64,000 nucleotides of DNA. It comes from Pandoraea iniqua. Its GTDB lineage: Bacteria > Pseudomonadota > Gammaproteobacteria > Burkholderiales > Burkholderiaceae. Both the position numbers and the translations under genes were made by a program. The stretch is from contig NZ_CABPSF010000001.1 in the NCBI RefSeq assembly GCF_902459685.1, positions 682,001 to 746,000 on the forward strand. Reading direction: 5' to 3'. This document shows, in pieces, positions 19,689-28,862 of this stretch (positions are counted from its first letter, which is position 1; the number at the start of each line of letters is the position of its first letter). Under the pieces are notes generated by a model that did no database searches, was not told where the DNA came from, and was given only the letters and a program-made list of their open reading frames with translations.

Positions 19689-20441
19689 TCAGTGACGTTG
19701 TCCGCAGACCTTGCATTCGGGATTGCGTGCGCAGTGCATCGTGTGCCAACTCATCTTGCGGCTGTCGAGCATCAGCAGACGGCCTACCAGCGGCACACCG
19801 ACCCCCGTAATGACCTTGATCGCTTCGGCGGCCTGCATGCTGCCGATGATGCCCACGAGCGGCGCCAGCACGCCCATGGTGGCGCAGGCTTGCTCTGGGA
19901 ATGGCTCGTCGGCCGGGAAGATGCATTCGTAGCAGGGCGACGCGTCGTTGCGCACGTCGAACACGCTGATCTGTCCGTCGAAGCGTAGTGCCGCGCCCGA
20001 GACTAACGGCACCTTGGCCGCCACGCATGCGCGATTGACTGCATGGCGTGTGACGAAGTTGTCGGAGCCGTCGAGTACCACGCTCGCGGTTTTCGCCAAC
20101 GCGGTGAGGCGGACTTCATCCACACGCTCGTTGACGACATCGACCACCACGCCCGGGTTGATCTGCGCAATGCGGTTGCGGCCCGAGATCACCTTGGGAT
20201 GCCCGACGCTGTGGGTGTCGTGCAGGATCTGACGTTGCAGGTTGGTGAGATCGACATCGTCGTCGTCGATCAAAGTAATACGCCCGATGCCCGAGGCCGC
20301 CAGATAAAGCGCGGCAGGCGAGCCCAGACCACCGGCGCCCACGATCACCGCGTGGGCGCTCAGCAGGCGCTCCTGACCTTCGATACCGATTTCATCGAGC
20401 AGGATATGACGGGAGTAACGCAACAGCTGATCGTCGTTCAT
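19689..20441 (-). CDS. HesA/MoeB/ThiF-family sulfur-carrier adenylyltransferase
   Basis: A 250-residue E1-like enzyme that adenylates the C-terminal Gly of a sulfur carrier (MoaD or ThiS). Visible features are the ATP-binding loop VIVGAGGLGSPAALYL, the zinc cysteines (CYEC and ECKVC), and the catalytic-cysteine segment QACATMGVLAPLVG. MoeB and ThiF cannot be separated by sequence alone; no mo- or thi- genes are adjacent. The start at 20441 (MNDDQLLRYSRHILL) matches the family. It is probably transcribed with or after ctpA, but a terminator lies between them. Confidence 0.9.
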   Translation of the reverse strand: MNDDQLLRYSRHILLDEIGIEGQERLLSAHAVIVGAGGLGSPAALYLAASGIGRITLIDDDDVDLTNLQRQILHDTHSVGHPKVISGRNRIAQINPGVVVDVVNERVDEVRLTALAKTASVVLDGSDNFVTRHAVNRACVAAKVPLVSGAALRFDGQISVFDVRNDASPCYECIFPADEPFPEQACATMGVLAPLVGIIGSMQAAEAIKVITGVGVPLVGRLLMLDSRKMSWHTMHCARNPECKVCGQRH

Positions 20442-20529
20442 CGCAAAACGGAGAAGCCTTTTGGCCACAAGGGGGGCAGCGTGCGGCCGTCGGTGGACGG
20501 AGCGGCGGGATGACGCCCGCGCGGCAATA

Positions 20530-20567
20530 AAAAAACCGTGCCGGCTTTCGCGGGCACGGTTCGTAGT
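20530..20567 (-). terminator. Rho-independent terminator of ctpA
   Basis: Stem AACCGTGCC/GGCACGGTT, followed on the minus strand by a run of T, starting 14 bp beyond the ctpA stop. Confidence 0.88.
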
Positions 20568-20580
20568 GTAAGGCGGATGC

Positions 20581-22146
20581 TTACTTCTTGTCCGTCGCCG
20601 GCTTGGCGGGCAGGACCGTATCCGTCTTCGGATCGGTCTTGGCGCCGGCGGCCGGGGTGGCGGCCGGTGCTGCCTTGGCATCCTTCGGGAGCGGACCGGC
20701 ATTGGCTTCCAGACGCGACTTCGTGCGCTGGACCGGTTCGCCCTTCAGTTGATGCACTGCCTGCTGGAGCATGAAGTCATCGGCGCTACCCAGATCCGGC
20801 AGACGCTCCTGGCTTTCCTTCTTACGTTCTTCCGGCGTCTTCTTGGCGTTTTCTTCCTCGAGACGGCGCAGTTCTTCCAGACGGCGGGTCTCGCGAGCGT
20901 CGATTTCCTTCTGCTCGTCCGGCGTCTGCGTGTTGTGCAGGTGGTTCTGGTAGTCGATTTCGCGCGTTACCAGCACGTCGTCCGGGTCACCCTTCGGATT
21001 CTGATCGACCGGCACGTCCGGCTTGATACCGATCGACTGGATCGAGCGGCCGCTCGGCGTGTAGTAGTAAGCCGTGGTCAGACGCAGTGCCGTATCCGGC
21101 GAGAGTTGACGCACCGTTTGCACCGAACCCTTGCCGAACGTGGTCTTGCCCATGATCAGCGCACGCTTCGAGTCTTGCAGCGCACCCGCCACGATTTCCG
21201 AAGCCGAGGCCGAGTAGGCGTTCACCAGCACCACCATCGGCACCGTCTTCCAGATCGGCGCTTCGCCCTTGAGCGGATCGTCCGGGCTGGCCGACAGGCG
21301 GTAGTTGTCGAACGTTGCGGTGTACTTCTGCTTCGCGTCTTCGATCTGACCGTTGGTCGTCACGACGGTCGCGCCGTTTTGCACGAACGCTGCCGACACG
21401 CCAACCGCGGACTGGAGAATGCCGCCGCCGTTGTTACGCAGATCGAGAATCAGGCCCTTGACCGGTTGATCCTTCGACAGTTCTTGCAGCTTCTTCGCGA
21501 GATCCGGCACCGTGCGCTCTTGGAAGCTGGTGATGCGCACGTAGGCGATACCCGGCTCCAGCAGCTTGCCCTTGACGCTCTGCACGCGAATTTCGGCGCG
21601 CACGATCGACACCGGGAAGGTGCGTTCGTCGGACTTGCGGTAAATGGTCAGGGTGACCTTGCTGCCCGGCGCGCCGCGCATACGCTTGACCGCCTGGTCG
21701 AGCGTCATGCCGCGAACCGGCTTGTCGTCGATGCGGGTGATCAGGTCGCCGGGCTTGAGGCCGGCCTTGAATGCCGGGCTGTCCTCGATCGGGGTGATCA
21801 CCTTCACGAGGCCGTCTTCCTGCGAGATCTCGATGCCGAGACCTGCGAAGCGGCCACGCGTCTGCTCTTGCAGCTCTTTGTATTCTTCCTTGTCGAGATA
21901 CGACGAGTGCGGGTCGAGGCTCGACACCATACCCTTGATGGCTGCGGTCAGCAGCTTCTTGTCGTCGACCGGCTGGACGTACTCGCGCTTGATCTGACCG
22001 AACACTTCGGCCAGCAGACGGAGCTGCTCAAGCGGTAGCGGCGTGGTAGCGCTCTGTGCGGAAGCCTGCGAAAACGCGAGGGTGGCAGCCGCACCGGTCG
22101 CGAGGCCCAGCACGATCAGGCCGATGTGTTTGAGGGTTTGGCGCAT
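20581..22146 (-). CDS. ctpA: Carboxy-terminal processing protease (S41 family)
   Basis: A 521-residue exported serine protease that trims or degrades periplasmic proteins. A signal anchor (LIVLGLATGAAATLAF) is followed by a PDZ domain (GLGIEISQEDGLVKVITPIE), and the catalytic Ser/Lys dyad is in NAYSASASEIVAGAL and MGKTTFGKGSVQTV. After the protease domain there is a long charged tail rich in Glu, Lys and Arg (about residues 390-440), then an Ala/Pro/Lys-rich end. The start at 22146 (MRQTLKHIG) gives the normal signal sequence; the frame is open to 22245. Confidence 0.94.
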   Translation of the reverse strand: MRQTLKHIGLIVLGLATGAAATLAFSQASAQSATTPLPLEQLRLLAEVFGQIKREYVQPVDDKKLLTAAIKGMVSSLDPHSSYLDKEEYKELQEQTRGRFAGLGIEISQEDGLVKVITPIEDSPAFKAGLKPGDLITRIDDKPVRGMTLDQAVKRMRGAPGSKVTLTIYRKSDERTFPVSIVRAEIRVQSVKGKLLEPGIAYVRITSFQERTVPDLAKKLQELSKDQPVKGLILDLRNNGGGILQSAVGVSAAFVQNGATVVTTNGQIEDAKQKYTATFDNYRLSASPDDPLKGEAPIWKTVPMVVLVNAYSASASEIVAGALQDSKRALIMGKTTFGKGSVQTVRQLSPDTALRLTTAYYYTPSGRSIQSIGIKPDVPVDQNPKGDPDDVLVTREIDYQNHLHNTQTPDEQKEIDARETRRLEELRRLEEENAKKTPEERKKESQERLPDLGSADDFMLQQAVHQLKGEPVQRTKSRLEANAGPLPKDAKAAPAATPAAGAKTDPKTDTVLPAKPATDKK

Positions 22147-22641
22147 ATAGGCGTGGAAATTCCGGATTTTTTTGGGGCGCCCGCCAATGGGCGCGCGCAC
22201 TTTGGCGAAGTATAACCGTTTGCCCGCAGGGCGGACATTGCCCATTCGACAGGGAGTTTTCCGGAGAGGTTCGCCGAAAAGTTCCAGTCAATGCGTCCTT
22301 TGCGTGAATTTTCGGTGAAGCGTGGCCCGATAATGCGTTGTGTTCGCAGGCAGGATGCGCCAAACGGCCCGGGTGGCGTGGCTGCGCTATGCCGGCAAAT
22401 GCGTGGCAAACGGTCATATGGACGTGTTACACCGTATTACCGCTAGGGGTTTGTGCGCAGTGCGAATGACGGATGAATGACGTGCGGATAGCGCGGGAAT
22501 GGCGTGGTGATGGCGTGGCGATGGCGTCAGTGTGACGGTGCGCATGGCGAACGGGCCATCGGAACACCGAGGTGTCGCGACGGCCCTTCAGGGACTGCAC
22601 GCACGGCGGGTGCCGTGCGCTTTCCGGTGATTTCCGGCGAT
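22147..22641. other. Non-coding stretch between ctpA and gpmA
   Basis: About 495 bp with no convincing gene on either strand. It should hold the ctpA promoter and 5' leader (right of 22146 on the minus strand) and the gpmA 3' end. A GGCGTGG/GATGGCG direct-repeat patch occurs around 22500-22530. No clear terminator for gpmA was found. Confidence 0.5.
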
Positions 22642-23388
22642 TTACTTCGACTTGCCTTGCGCCGCGACAGCCGCCAGTGCACCGGCGATCTTATCCTGAT
22701 CGCCGAGGTAGTAGTGGCGGATCGGCTTGAGATCGGCGTCCAGTTCATACACGAGCGGCGTGCCGTTCGGGATGTTCAGGCCGGCGATGTCGTCGTCCGA
22801 AATGTTGTCCAGGTGCTTGATGAGCGCGCGCAGCGAGTTACCGTGTGCGGCGACGAGCACTTGCTTGCCGGCACGCACGGCCGGGGCAATCGATTCGTTC
22901 CACAGCGGGAGAACGCGCGCGACGGTGTCCTTCAGGCACTCGGTGAGCGGAATCTCTTCGCGCTTGAGCTTGGCGTAACGCGGGTCGTTGTACGAGCTGC
23001 GGTCGTCGTCGGCGGCGAGCGGGGGCGGCGGCGTGTCGTAGCTGCGGCGCCAGACGTGCACCTGATCGTCACCGTACTTTGCGGCGGTTTCGGCCTTGTT
23101 CAGCCCGGCCAGCGCACCGTAGTGACGCTCGTTCAGGCGCCAGGTGTGGACCACGGGAATCCACATCTGGTCCATCGCGTCCTGTACGTGCCAGAGCGTG
23201 CGAATCGCGCGCTTGAGCACCGACGTGTAGGCCAGATCGAACGCGAAACCGGCGTCGGCGAGCAATTTACCTGCCTGGCTGGCTTCGGCAACGCCCTTTT
23301 CGGTCAGGTCGACGTCGACCCAGCCGGTGAAGCGATTTTCCTTGTTCCACGTCGATTCGCCGTGGCGGATGAGAACGAGCTTGTACAT
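22642..23388 (-). CDS. gpmA: 2,3-bisphosphoglycerate-dependent phosphoglycerate mutase
   Basis: A 248-residue glycolytic and gluconeogenic enzyme interconverting 3- and 2-phosphoglycerate. The phospho-histidine is in [10 protein letters not shown] (His9), with further active-site motifs [12 protein letters not shown] and [16 protein letters not shown]. The length matches the E. coli enzyme (250). It is divergent from the rhodanese gene. Confidence 0.97.
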   Translation of the reverse strand: MYKLVLIRHGESTWNKENRFTGWVDVDLTEKGVAEASQAGKLLADAGFAFDLAYTSVLKRAIRTLWHVQDAMDQMWIPVVHTWRLNERHYGALAGLNKAETAAKYGDDQVHVWRRSYDTPPPPLAADDDRSSYNDPRYAKLKREEIPLTECLKDTVARVLPLWNESIAPAVRAGKQVLVAAHGNSLRALIKHLDNISDDDIAGLNIPNGTPLVYELDADLKPIRHYYLGDQDKIAGALAAVAAQGKSK

Positions 23389-23582
23389 GAGCAGCTTCAG
23401 TCAGAGTTGGAAAGCGGGGGCAGCCGGGAGGCGCGAAAGCGGTTCGTGGCACCCCGCGCAGCACCGCCCGGTAAGGGCGTAGCGGCAGCGGACCGGGGAC
23501 GATCGAGGGGGCGGTGAAGCCGCCGCCGAGGTCCGGCGCAACGATTGGCAACGCGACCCGTCGGCGCAATCTCGGAATATTT

Positions 23583-23588
23583 TATAAT
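23583..23588 (+). promoter_or_regulatory. Consensus -10 box for the rhodanese-grxC(-secB) operon
   Basis: TATAAT stands out in an AT-rich patch 34 bp before the rhodanese GTG start. No strong -35 hexamer is seen at 16-18 bp, so the promoter call rests on the -10 and position. Confidence 0.45.
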
Positions 23589-23621
23589 GATCGGATTCTT
23601 TTGATCTTTTTCAGGTGGCTT

Positions 23622-24029
23622 GTGAAGTTCTTTGCCGATTACACCAACCTCGCGCTGATCGCCATTGCCCTCGTTTCGGGCGGCATGCTGGCATGGCCGG
23701 TATTCAAGCGCGGCGGTCGTGGTCTGTCCACGATCGAAGCGACGCAGCTCATCAATCGCAAGGGCGCCGTCGTTCTCGACGTGCGCTCGACAGAGGAATT
23801 CGCCGGCGGCCACCTGCCGTCCGCGCGCAACGTGCCGCTCGACGACGTGGAACAAAAAGTCGGGCAAGTCATCAAGAATAAGGCAGCACCGGTACTTATC
23901 GTGTGCAAGAGCGGTCAACGCTCGGCGCGCGCCCAGACGTTGCTGCGCAATCTCGGCTATGCCGAGTCGTTCAGCCTCCAGGGCGGTCTTGCCGCTTGGC
24001 AGGAAGCCGGCTTGCCGGTCGTGAAGTAA
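23622..24029 (+). CDS. Rhodanese-like membrane-anchored protein
   Basis: A 135-residue protein with an N-terminal helix (NLALIAIALVSGGMLAWPVF) and a rhodanese domain with active loop CKSGQRS, probably a sulfurtransferase facing the cytoplasm, as for GlpE/YibN-like proteins. The YibN-GrxC-SecB order is common in proteobacteria. The GTG start at 23622 follows AGGTGG; a longer frame begins at 23514 but overlaps the promoter. Confidence 0.88.
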   Translation: MKFFADYTNLALIAIALVSGGMLAWPVFKRGGRGLSTIEATQLINRKGAVVLDVRSTEEFAGGHLPSARNVPLDDVEQKVGQVIKNKAAPVLIVCKSGQRSARAQTLLRNLGYAESFSLQGGLAAWQEAGLPVVK

Positions 24030-24046
24030 TCGAGGAGTTGCCAGTT

Positions 24047-24307
24047 ATGCCGAAGATCGTGATGTACAGCACGCAAGTGTGCCCGTATTGCCAGATGGCC
24101 GAGCGCCTGCTGCGCCAGCGTGGTGTTCAGGAAATCGAGAAGATTCTGATCGACAAGGACCCTGCCCGTCGTGAAGAAATGATGACGCGCACGGGCCGTC
24201 GCACGGTGCCGCAGATCTACATCGATGATCGCCACGTCGGGGGTTACGACGATCTGTCGGCGCTCGATCGTGCGGGTGGCCTCTTGCCGCTCTTGCAAGC
24301 CGCCTGA
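24047..24307 (+). CDS. grxC: Glutaredoxin 3
   Basis: An 86-residue dithiol glutaredoxin with active site CPYC (TQVCPYCQMAERLL) and the glutathione-binding motifs TVPQIYID and GGYDDL. It uses glutathione to reduce disulfides, which fits the presence of gshA and gshB in the window. The ATG at 24047 is 17 bp after the rhodanese stop. Confidence 0.95.
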   Translation: MPKIVMYSTQVCPYCQMAERLLRQRGVQEIEKILIDKDPARREEMMTRTGRRTVPQIYIDDRHVGGYDDLSALDRAGGLLPLLQAA

Positions 24308-24330
24308 TACCGCCTGCAAAATAGTCCGCC

Positions 24331-24357
24331 CAGCCGCGCCGTTGCGCGGCTGTTTTA
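24331..24357 (+). terminator. Hairpin between grxC and secB
   Basis: A perfect 9-bp stem CAGCCGCGC/GCGCGGCTG with a 4-base loop and TTTTAT after it, 15 bp before the secB start. It may terminate part of the grxC transcript or regulate read-through into secB. Confidence 0.75.
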
Positions 24358-24372
24358 TCCCAAGGAAAAGAA

Positions 24373-24879
24373 ATGTCCGACCAGAATCAGCCGTTTTTCA
24401 GCATCCAGCGTTCGTACCTGAAAGATCTGTCGCTTGAGCAGCCGAATTCGCCCGCGATCTTCCTTGAACAGGAAATGCCGACGGTCGAAGTGCAAGTGGA
24501 CGTCGCCGCCGAGCGTCTGGCCGATGAAATCTTCGAAGTGGCCGTGATCGCCACCGTGACGGCAAAGATCAAGGACAAGGTCGCGTTCCTGGTCGAAGGC
24601 AAGCAAGCCGGTATTTTCGAAATCCGCAACGTGCCGGTCGAACAGCTCGATCCGCTCATCGGCATCGCCTGCCCGACGATCGTGTACCCGTACCTGCGTG
24701 CGAACGTGGCCGATGCCATCAGCCGTGCCGGTTTCCAGCCGATCCATCTGGCCGAAATCAACTTCCAGGCGCTGTACGAACAACGTCTGGCACAACTGGC
24801 CGAGCAGCAAGCGGCCAACGGCGAGACGCCGGCCCCGGGCATCGTGATGCCCGACGGCTCGTCCGCCAAGACTCACTAA
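24373..24879 (+). CDS. secB: Protein-export chaperone SecB
   Basis: A 168-residue tetrameric cytosolic chaperone that holds preproteins unfolded for SecA. Family motifs are [28 protein letters not shown] and [20 protein letters not shown]. It is followed by gpsA, as in many proteobacteria. Confidence 0.97.
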   Translation: MSDQNQPFFSIQRSYLKDLSLEQPNSPAIFLEQEMPTVEVQVDVAAERLADEIFEVAVIATVTAKIKDKVAFLVEGKQAGIFEIRNVPVEQLDPLIGIACPTIVYPYLRANVADAISRAGFQPIHLAEINFQALYEQRLAQLAEQQAANGETPAPGIVMPDGSSAKTH

Positions 24880-24959
24880 GCGCTCTCGCGCTTGATCGAC
24901 GCGATGGCCAGCAGGGCGCTTAGCTGCGTGAGCCAAGCCATTGCGTCGAGGTCGCCCTC

Positions 24960-25970
24960 ATGAAAATTGCCGTATTCGGTGCGGGTGCCTGGGGCACCGC
25001 AATGGCGAGTCACATGGCAGCACGCCATGACGTTGTTCTCTGGGCGCGTGATGCTGCGCTCGTGAAGCAACTGAGCGCCACTCACGAAAATTCCACTTAT
25101 CTTCCGGGTGCCGCGCTGTCGCCGCGTTTGCGCTTCGATGCCGATTTTGAGAGCACGCTCGCGCACGGTACGGGCGAACGGGCGCTGTGCGTTGCCGCCG
25201 TTCCTGTTGCGGGATTGCGGGCGTTGGCCGGTCATCTGGCCACGGCTGAGCATCCGCCGGAACACCTGATCTGGCTATGCAAGGGCTTCGAGTCCGATAC
25301 GGGACTGTTGCCGCATCAGATCGTGTCTGATGTGTTCCCCGGCGTTGCCGGTGGTTCGTTGTCCGGTCCGAGCTTCGCGCGCGAAGTGGCGCAGGGGTTG
25401 CCAGCCGCGCTGACCATCGCGAGCGCTGCGCCGTCGCTGTGCGAGTTGACCATCGATGCGTGCCATTTTGGCGCGCTGCGTATTTATTCGAGCGACGACG
25501 TTATCGGCGTGGAAGTCGGTGGCGCCGTGAAGAACGTGCTCGCGATTGCGACGGGTGTTGGCGACGGGCTAGGGCTCGGGCTGAATGCGCGTGCCGCGCT
25601 GGTGACACGTGGGCTCGCTGAGATGACCCGCTTGGGCGTAGCGTTGGGCGGCAAGCCCGAGACGTTCATGGGCCTTGCGGGCATGGGCGATCTGATTCTG
25701 ACGGCAACCGGCGATCTGTCGCGTAACCGTACAGTCGGTCTGCAACTCGCGTCGGGCAAGTCGCTCGACGACGTGCTCGCGTCGCTGGGGCATGTCGCTG
25801 AAGGGGTACGTTGCGCACGTGCCGTGCGTGATCTCGCACGGGCACACGGTGTGAGCATGCCGATTACCGATGCCGTCTGCGCGATGCTGTTCGATGGGTT
25901 GCCCGCCCGGGCCGCTGTCGAAGCGCTGCTGCGCCGCGATGCCCGCGCCGAGCGGGAAGACGACGCGTAA
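24960..25970 (+). CDS. gpsA: Glycerol-3-phosphate dehydrogenase [NAD(P)+]
   Basis: A 336-residue cytoplasmic enzyme reducing dihydroxyacetone phosphate to sn-glycerol 3-phosphate for phospholipid synthesis. It has the Rossmann motif [11 protein letters not shown], the [10 protein letters not shown] segment, the catalytic Lys in [15 protein letters not shown], and the C-terminal substrate motif [22 protein letters not shown] precedes the start. Confidence 0.96.
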   Translation: MKIAVFGAGAWGTAMASHMAARHDVVLWARDAALVKQLSATHENSTYLPGAALSPRLRFDADFESTLAHGTGERALCVAAVPVAGLRALAGHLATAEHPPEHLIWLCKGFESDTGLLPHQIVSDVFPGVAGGSLSGPSFAREVAQGLPAALTIASAAPSLCELTIDACHFGALRIYSSDDVIGVEVGGAVKNVLAIATGVGDGLGLGLNARAALVTRGLAEMTRLGVALGGKPETFMGLAGMGDLILTATGDLSRNRTVGLQLASGKSLDDVLASLGHVAEGVRCARAVRDLARAHGVSMPITDAVCAMLFDGLPARAAVEALLRRDARAEREDDA

Positions 25971-26033
25971 CCTACACGGGTCTCCGCTGAGCGTCGCTGA
26001 CCTCGCTACAAGGGAGTTCTGCCCATATCGCAA

Positions 26034-26228
26034 GTGCCTCGTCTCCACGCCTCTCAAGGCGACATCACCCAATATCCGGTCGACGCCATCGTCAATGCAG
26101 CGAACGAATCGCTGCTGGGCGGTGGCGGTCTCGACGGTGCGATGCTGCAACGGTATCGCGATGCGCTGGGTGCGCTCGATGCGTTGGACGAAACCGGTGG
26201 CAGGGTCAATCAGGAGCCGCCGGCGTAG
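26034..26228 (+). pseudogene. Truncated macro-domain (ADP-ribose) gene remnant
   Basis: The first 30 or so codons match the start of macro-domain ADP-ribosyl hydrolases of the YmdB type: [20 protein letters not shown], then LGGGGLDGA. After that the family sequence (HRAAGP and the remaining 130 residues) is missing, and unrelated codons run to a stop that overlaps the convergent trmL gene. The GTG start has an AAGGGAG 18 bp upstream. A deletion joining a macro-domain gene to the trmL 3' end best explains this. It is unlikely to make a folded product. Confidence 0.7.
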
Positions 26229-26680
26229 CCCTGCTGGCGCCACGCTTCGAAGACGACGACGGCCACGGTATTCGACAGATTCAGACTGCGATTGTCGGGA
26301 CGCATCGGCAGGCGAACGCGCTGCGTGGTCGCAAACGTGTCGAGCAATTCCGGCGCGAGGCCGCGTGTCTCTGAGCCGAAGATGAACCAGTCGCCCGGTG
26401 CGAACGAGAGTTCGCCGAAGGGGCGCGAGCCACGCGTGGTCAACGCAAACATCCGCGTCGGGTCCGGCGTCTCGGTACTCAGAAAATTCTCCCAGTTGCT
26501 GTGCACCTTCATGTCGGCGTACTCGTGATAGTCGAGTCCGGCGCGGCGCATGCGCGCGTCGTCAAGCGGAAAGCCAAGGGGTTCGATCAGATGCAGACGC
26601 GCGCCCGTGTTGGCGCAGAGGCGAATGACATTGCCGGTATTCGGTGGGATTTCCGGCGAAACGAGAACGACGTTGAACAT
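26210..26680 (-). CDS. trmL: tRNA (cytidine(34)-2'-O)-methyltransferase TrmL
   Basis: A 156-residue SPOUT methyltransferase that methylates the wobble base of leucine tRNAs. It begins [21 protein letters not shown] and has the knot motifs [16 protein letters not shown] and [19 protein letters not shown]. The start at 26680 matches the family; the frame is open to 26794. comF lies immediately upstream on the same strand. Confidence 0.95.
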   Translation of the reverse strand: MFNVVLVSPEIPPNTGNVIRLCANTGARLHLIEPLGFPLDDARMRRAGLDYHEYADMKVHSNWENFLSTETPDPTRMFALTTRGSRPFGELSFAPGDWFIFGSETRGLAPELLDTFATTQRVRLPMRPDNRSLNLSNTVAVVVFEAWRQQGYAGGS

Positions 26681-26706
26681 GGTCGATGAGCAGTCAGGGG
26701 GCAAGG

Positions 26707-27510
26707 TTATTCGGAAGTCGGCGTACGCAACACCACAGCGGCGAGTACGTAGGTCGCGCCTGCGCGTTTCAGGGCTTGCGCCGCAGCATGGCAAGTTGCG
26801 CCAGTGGTCATCACATCATCGATCAGGACGATGCGATGCCCTTGGACCCGGTCGCTGGCCACGAAGGCATCGCGCAAATTACGTTGCCGTGCATCGCGCG
26901 TGAGCCCGCGTTGCGCCGTGGTCGTGCGCTCGCGCCTGAGCCATCGTGCGCTGGCGGGGCGTTGCACTCGCCGGGCCGCAACGCGCGCCAGTTCCCACGC
27001 TTGGTTGAAGCCGCGAGTGGCCAGTCGCGCGGGCGCCAAGGGCACGGGGACCAGCAAGGTCTGTGCATCGCAGCACGGCAGCACGGCGTCACCAAGGCGT
27101 TCACCGAATTCGCGCGCCAATGGCAGCGCGCCATGGTATTTCAGACGAATCATGAGTGCATCGAGCGGGGCTACGTAATCTGCAAGGGCGCTGGCGGCGT
27201 CAAAAGCCGGTGGCCGCCGCAGACAGGTGCCGCAAATCGTTGGGTGGGTGCGGCAAATTGTCGCACTCTCCGGGGGGAGGCTGCCAGCCTCTTGCCCCGG
27301 CATCGACGGCATCGACGGCATCGACGGCATCGACGATATTGACGGCAGCGCGACAGCGCACCGCTCGCAACGATTCGGCACCGGCGCCCGGTCCGCATCG
27401 AACGCCACTGCGCAGCGCGCGCAAAGCTGCCGCGGTGCCCGCGCCTCGCAGACCGCGCAGTGGTCGGGCAGGGCGATCCGCAGCAGCCCCTGCGTGAGGC
27501 GGCCAAGCAT
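26707..27510 (-). CDS. comF: ComF-family phosphoribosyltransferase-like protein
   Basis: About 267 residues. The N-terminus has the zinc-ribbon cysteines (HCAVC, LCARC, RCERC, CGTC), and the C-terminal PRTase domain has the PRPP loop RIVLIDDVMTTGATCHAAA and the motif LVPVPLAPARLATRGFNQA. ComF homologues act in DNA uptake or GntX-like metabolism. A five-copy 9-bp repeat inserts Ser-Met-Pro units between the zinc cysteines and the CGTC motif. The start at 27510 (MLGRLTQGLLRIALPDHC) is typical; the frame is open far upstream. Confidence 0.88.
   Translation of the reverse strand: MLGRLTQGLLRIALPDHCAVCEARAPRQLCARCAVAFDADRAPVPNRCERCAVALPSISSMPSMPSMPSMPGQEAGSLPPESATICRTHPTICGTCLRRPPAFDAASALADYVAPLDALMIRLKYHGALPLAREFGERLGDAVLPCCDAQTLLVPVPLAPARLATRGFNQAWELARVAARRVQRPASARWLRRERTTTAQRGLTRDARQRNLRDAFVASDRVQGHRIVLIDDVMTTGATCHAAAQALKRAGATYVLAAVVLRTPTSE
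27301..27345. repeat. Five-copy 9-bp tandem repeat (CATCGACGG) inside comF
   Basis: Three perfect and two one- or two-base variant copies. On the coding strand they read as Ser-Met-Pro repeats between two zinc-ribbon segments. The length is a multiple of three, so it is tolerated in frame. Confidence 0.9.
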
Positions 27511-27741
27511 GGAAGCTGTGGAAAGCGTGGGACGGGCGTCGCGGAAGATGGGCAAGGCGGTATCGGACGATGGCGTGGCGCAAGCCAATGCTGAACAACA
27601 ACCGGCAGACTCGCAGCCGGGGGCGCAGAAGCAAAGGCAGTGGGATGGCCGTGAAATTCCGGTGAAAGGGCGCCGCATGGCGCTGTCCGATGCATTCGGA
27701 CAGCTGCGAGTATACTGCCGACTCGCCTTTTTGCCCGTCCC

Positions 27742-28653
27742 ATGAAGCCTGCTGCCGCCCCCCCGTCCCCGTTTTCCGCCCGCTTTTTGCGGACCGCGTT
27801 CGATCGTCGCGCAACGAAATGGGCCGACGCCGATTTCCTGATGCGAGAAGTCGCCTCGCGCCTCGCGAGCCGGCTTGACTACATCAAGCTGAAACCGAAG
27901 CGCGTGCTGGACATCGGTTGCGGTACGGGTGGCGACCTGCTTGCCTTTGGCGAGCGCTATCCGGATGCCTACCGCGTCGGCCTCGACGCCTCGTACGGCA
28001 TGGCCAGCGCGGCCGCTTCGGCCGGTGCTGCGACCGGCTGGCGGCGCTTGCTGCGCAGCAGCCCGCCTCATGGCGTGGTGCAGGCCGATTTTTCTGCGTT
28101 GCCGTTCGCGCCCCGTGCTTTCGATCTCGTCTGGTCCAACCTCGCGCTGCACTGGTATCGCGAGCCACATCGCGTGATTCCCGAATGGCACCGCGTGTTG
28201 AGTACCGACGGCCTGTTGATGTTCTCCGCGTATGGTCCTGACACGCTCCGCGAACTGCGGACGGCGTGGGCCGAAGTCGACGATGTGCCGCACGGACTTG
28301 AGCCTACGGACATGCACGATCTGGGCGACATGATGGTCGCGAGCGGGTTCGACACGCCGGTGACCGACATGGAGCGGCTCACGCTGACGTTCGAGACACC
28401 GGATACGTTGCTGCGCGACGTCCGCTTGCTGGGGGTGAACCCACTGCCGGAGCGTCGTGGCGGCCTGACCGGACGTGCCCGGATTGCCGCACTACGCGCC
28501 GCGCTGGAGCGCCAACGCGGGAGCGACGGCACGATTGCGCTGACGTTCGAGCTCGTCTACGGGCACGCGTGGAAAGTGCCTGACAAGACGGACGCCGCAG
28601 GCAATGCCGTGATTCGTCTGCAAGATATCGGACGCGGTGGCCGTCCGCGCTGA
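27742..28653 (+). CDS. BioC-like SAM-dependent methyltransferase
   Basis: A 303-residue class I methyltransferase with SAM motif VLDIGCGTGGDLLAF, motif II (GLDAS), and the post-II motif FDLVWSNLALHWYREP, which resembles BioC, the malonyl-ACP O-methyltransferase of biotin synthesis. A C-terminal VYGHAW motif is also typical of BioC-like proteins. No bio genes are adjacent, so biotin function is not certain. It is divergent from comF and is the last housekeeping gene before the biosynthetic cluster. Confidence 0.8.
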   Translation: MKPAAAPPSPFSARFLRTAFDRRATKWADADFLMREVASRLASRLDYIKLKPKRVLDIGCGTGGDLLAFGERYPDAYRVGLDASYGMASAAASAGAATGWRRLLRSSPPHGVVQADFSALPFAPRAFDLVWSNLALHWYREPHRVIPEWHRVLSTDGLLMFSAYGPDTLRELRTAWAEVDDVPHGLEPTDMHDLGDMMVASGFDTPVTDMERLTLTFETPDTLLRDVRLLGVNPLPERRGGLTGRARIAALRAALERQRGSDGTIALTFELVYGHAWKVPDKTDAAGNAVIRLQDIGRGGRPR

Positions 28654-28724
28654 CCCTTTCCTTCCCCTTTTCCCGTTCCTCTTTTCCCCTACGCGCCCTT
28701 CCTTTTAATACGCCGCACCCTGCG

Positions 28725-28744
28725 TCCTACATGAGCATGCAGGT
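28725..28744. promoter_or_regulatory. Lux-box-like dyad upstream of the biosynthetic operon
   Basis: TCCTACATGAGCATGCAGGT is a 20-bp imperfect palindrome with 7 of 10 matches per arm (CCTnCATG...CATGnAGG). Its length and CCT/AGG ends match LuxR-family operators. A possible -10 (TTAAAT at 28767) puts the dyad centre near -44, the normal class II position. It is 119 bp upstream of the sbnA-like start; a LuxR-type AHL receptor closes the cluster. Confidence 0.55.
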
Positions 28745-28862
28745 GTTCGGCGTCGATGCCATTCGCTTAAATGACGCTTCACGGCGTGCATGAGCGAAAG
28801 GTTTCGGGCATTTCGATCAGCCACGCCATTCCGTTGCCTTCGGGCAAGACTTCAGGAGAGGC

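Noticed and set aside
27301-27345. CRISPR-like array
   Set aside because: Nine-base repeats without spacers inside a coding gene; no cas genes in the window.
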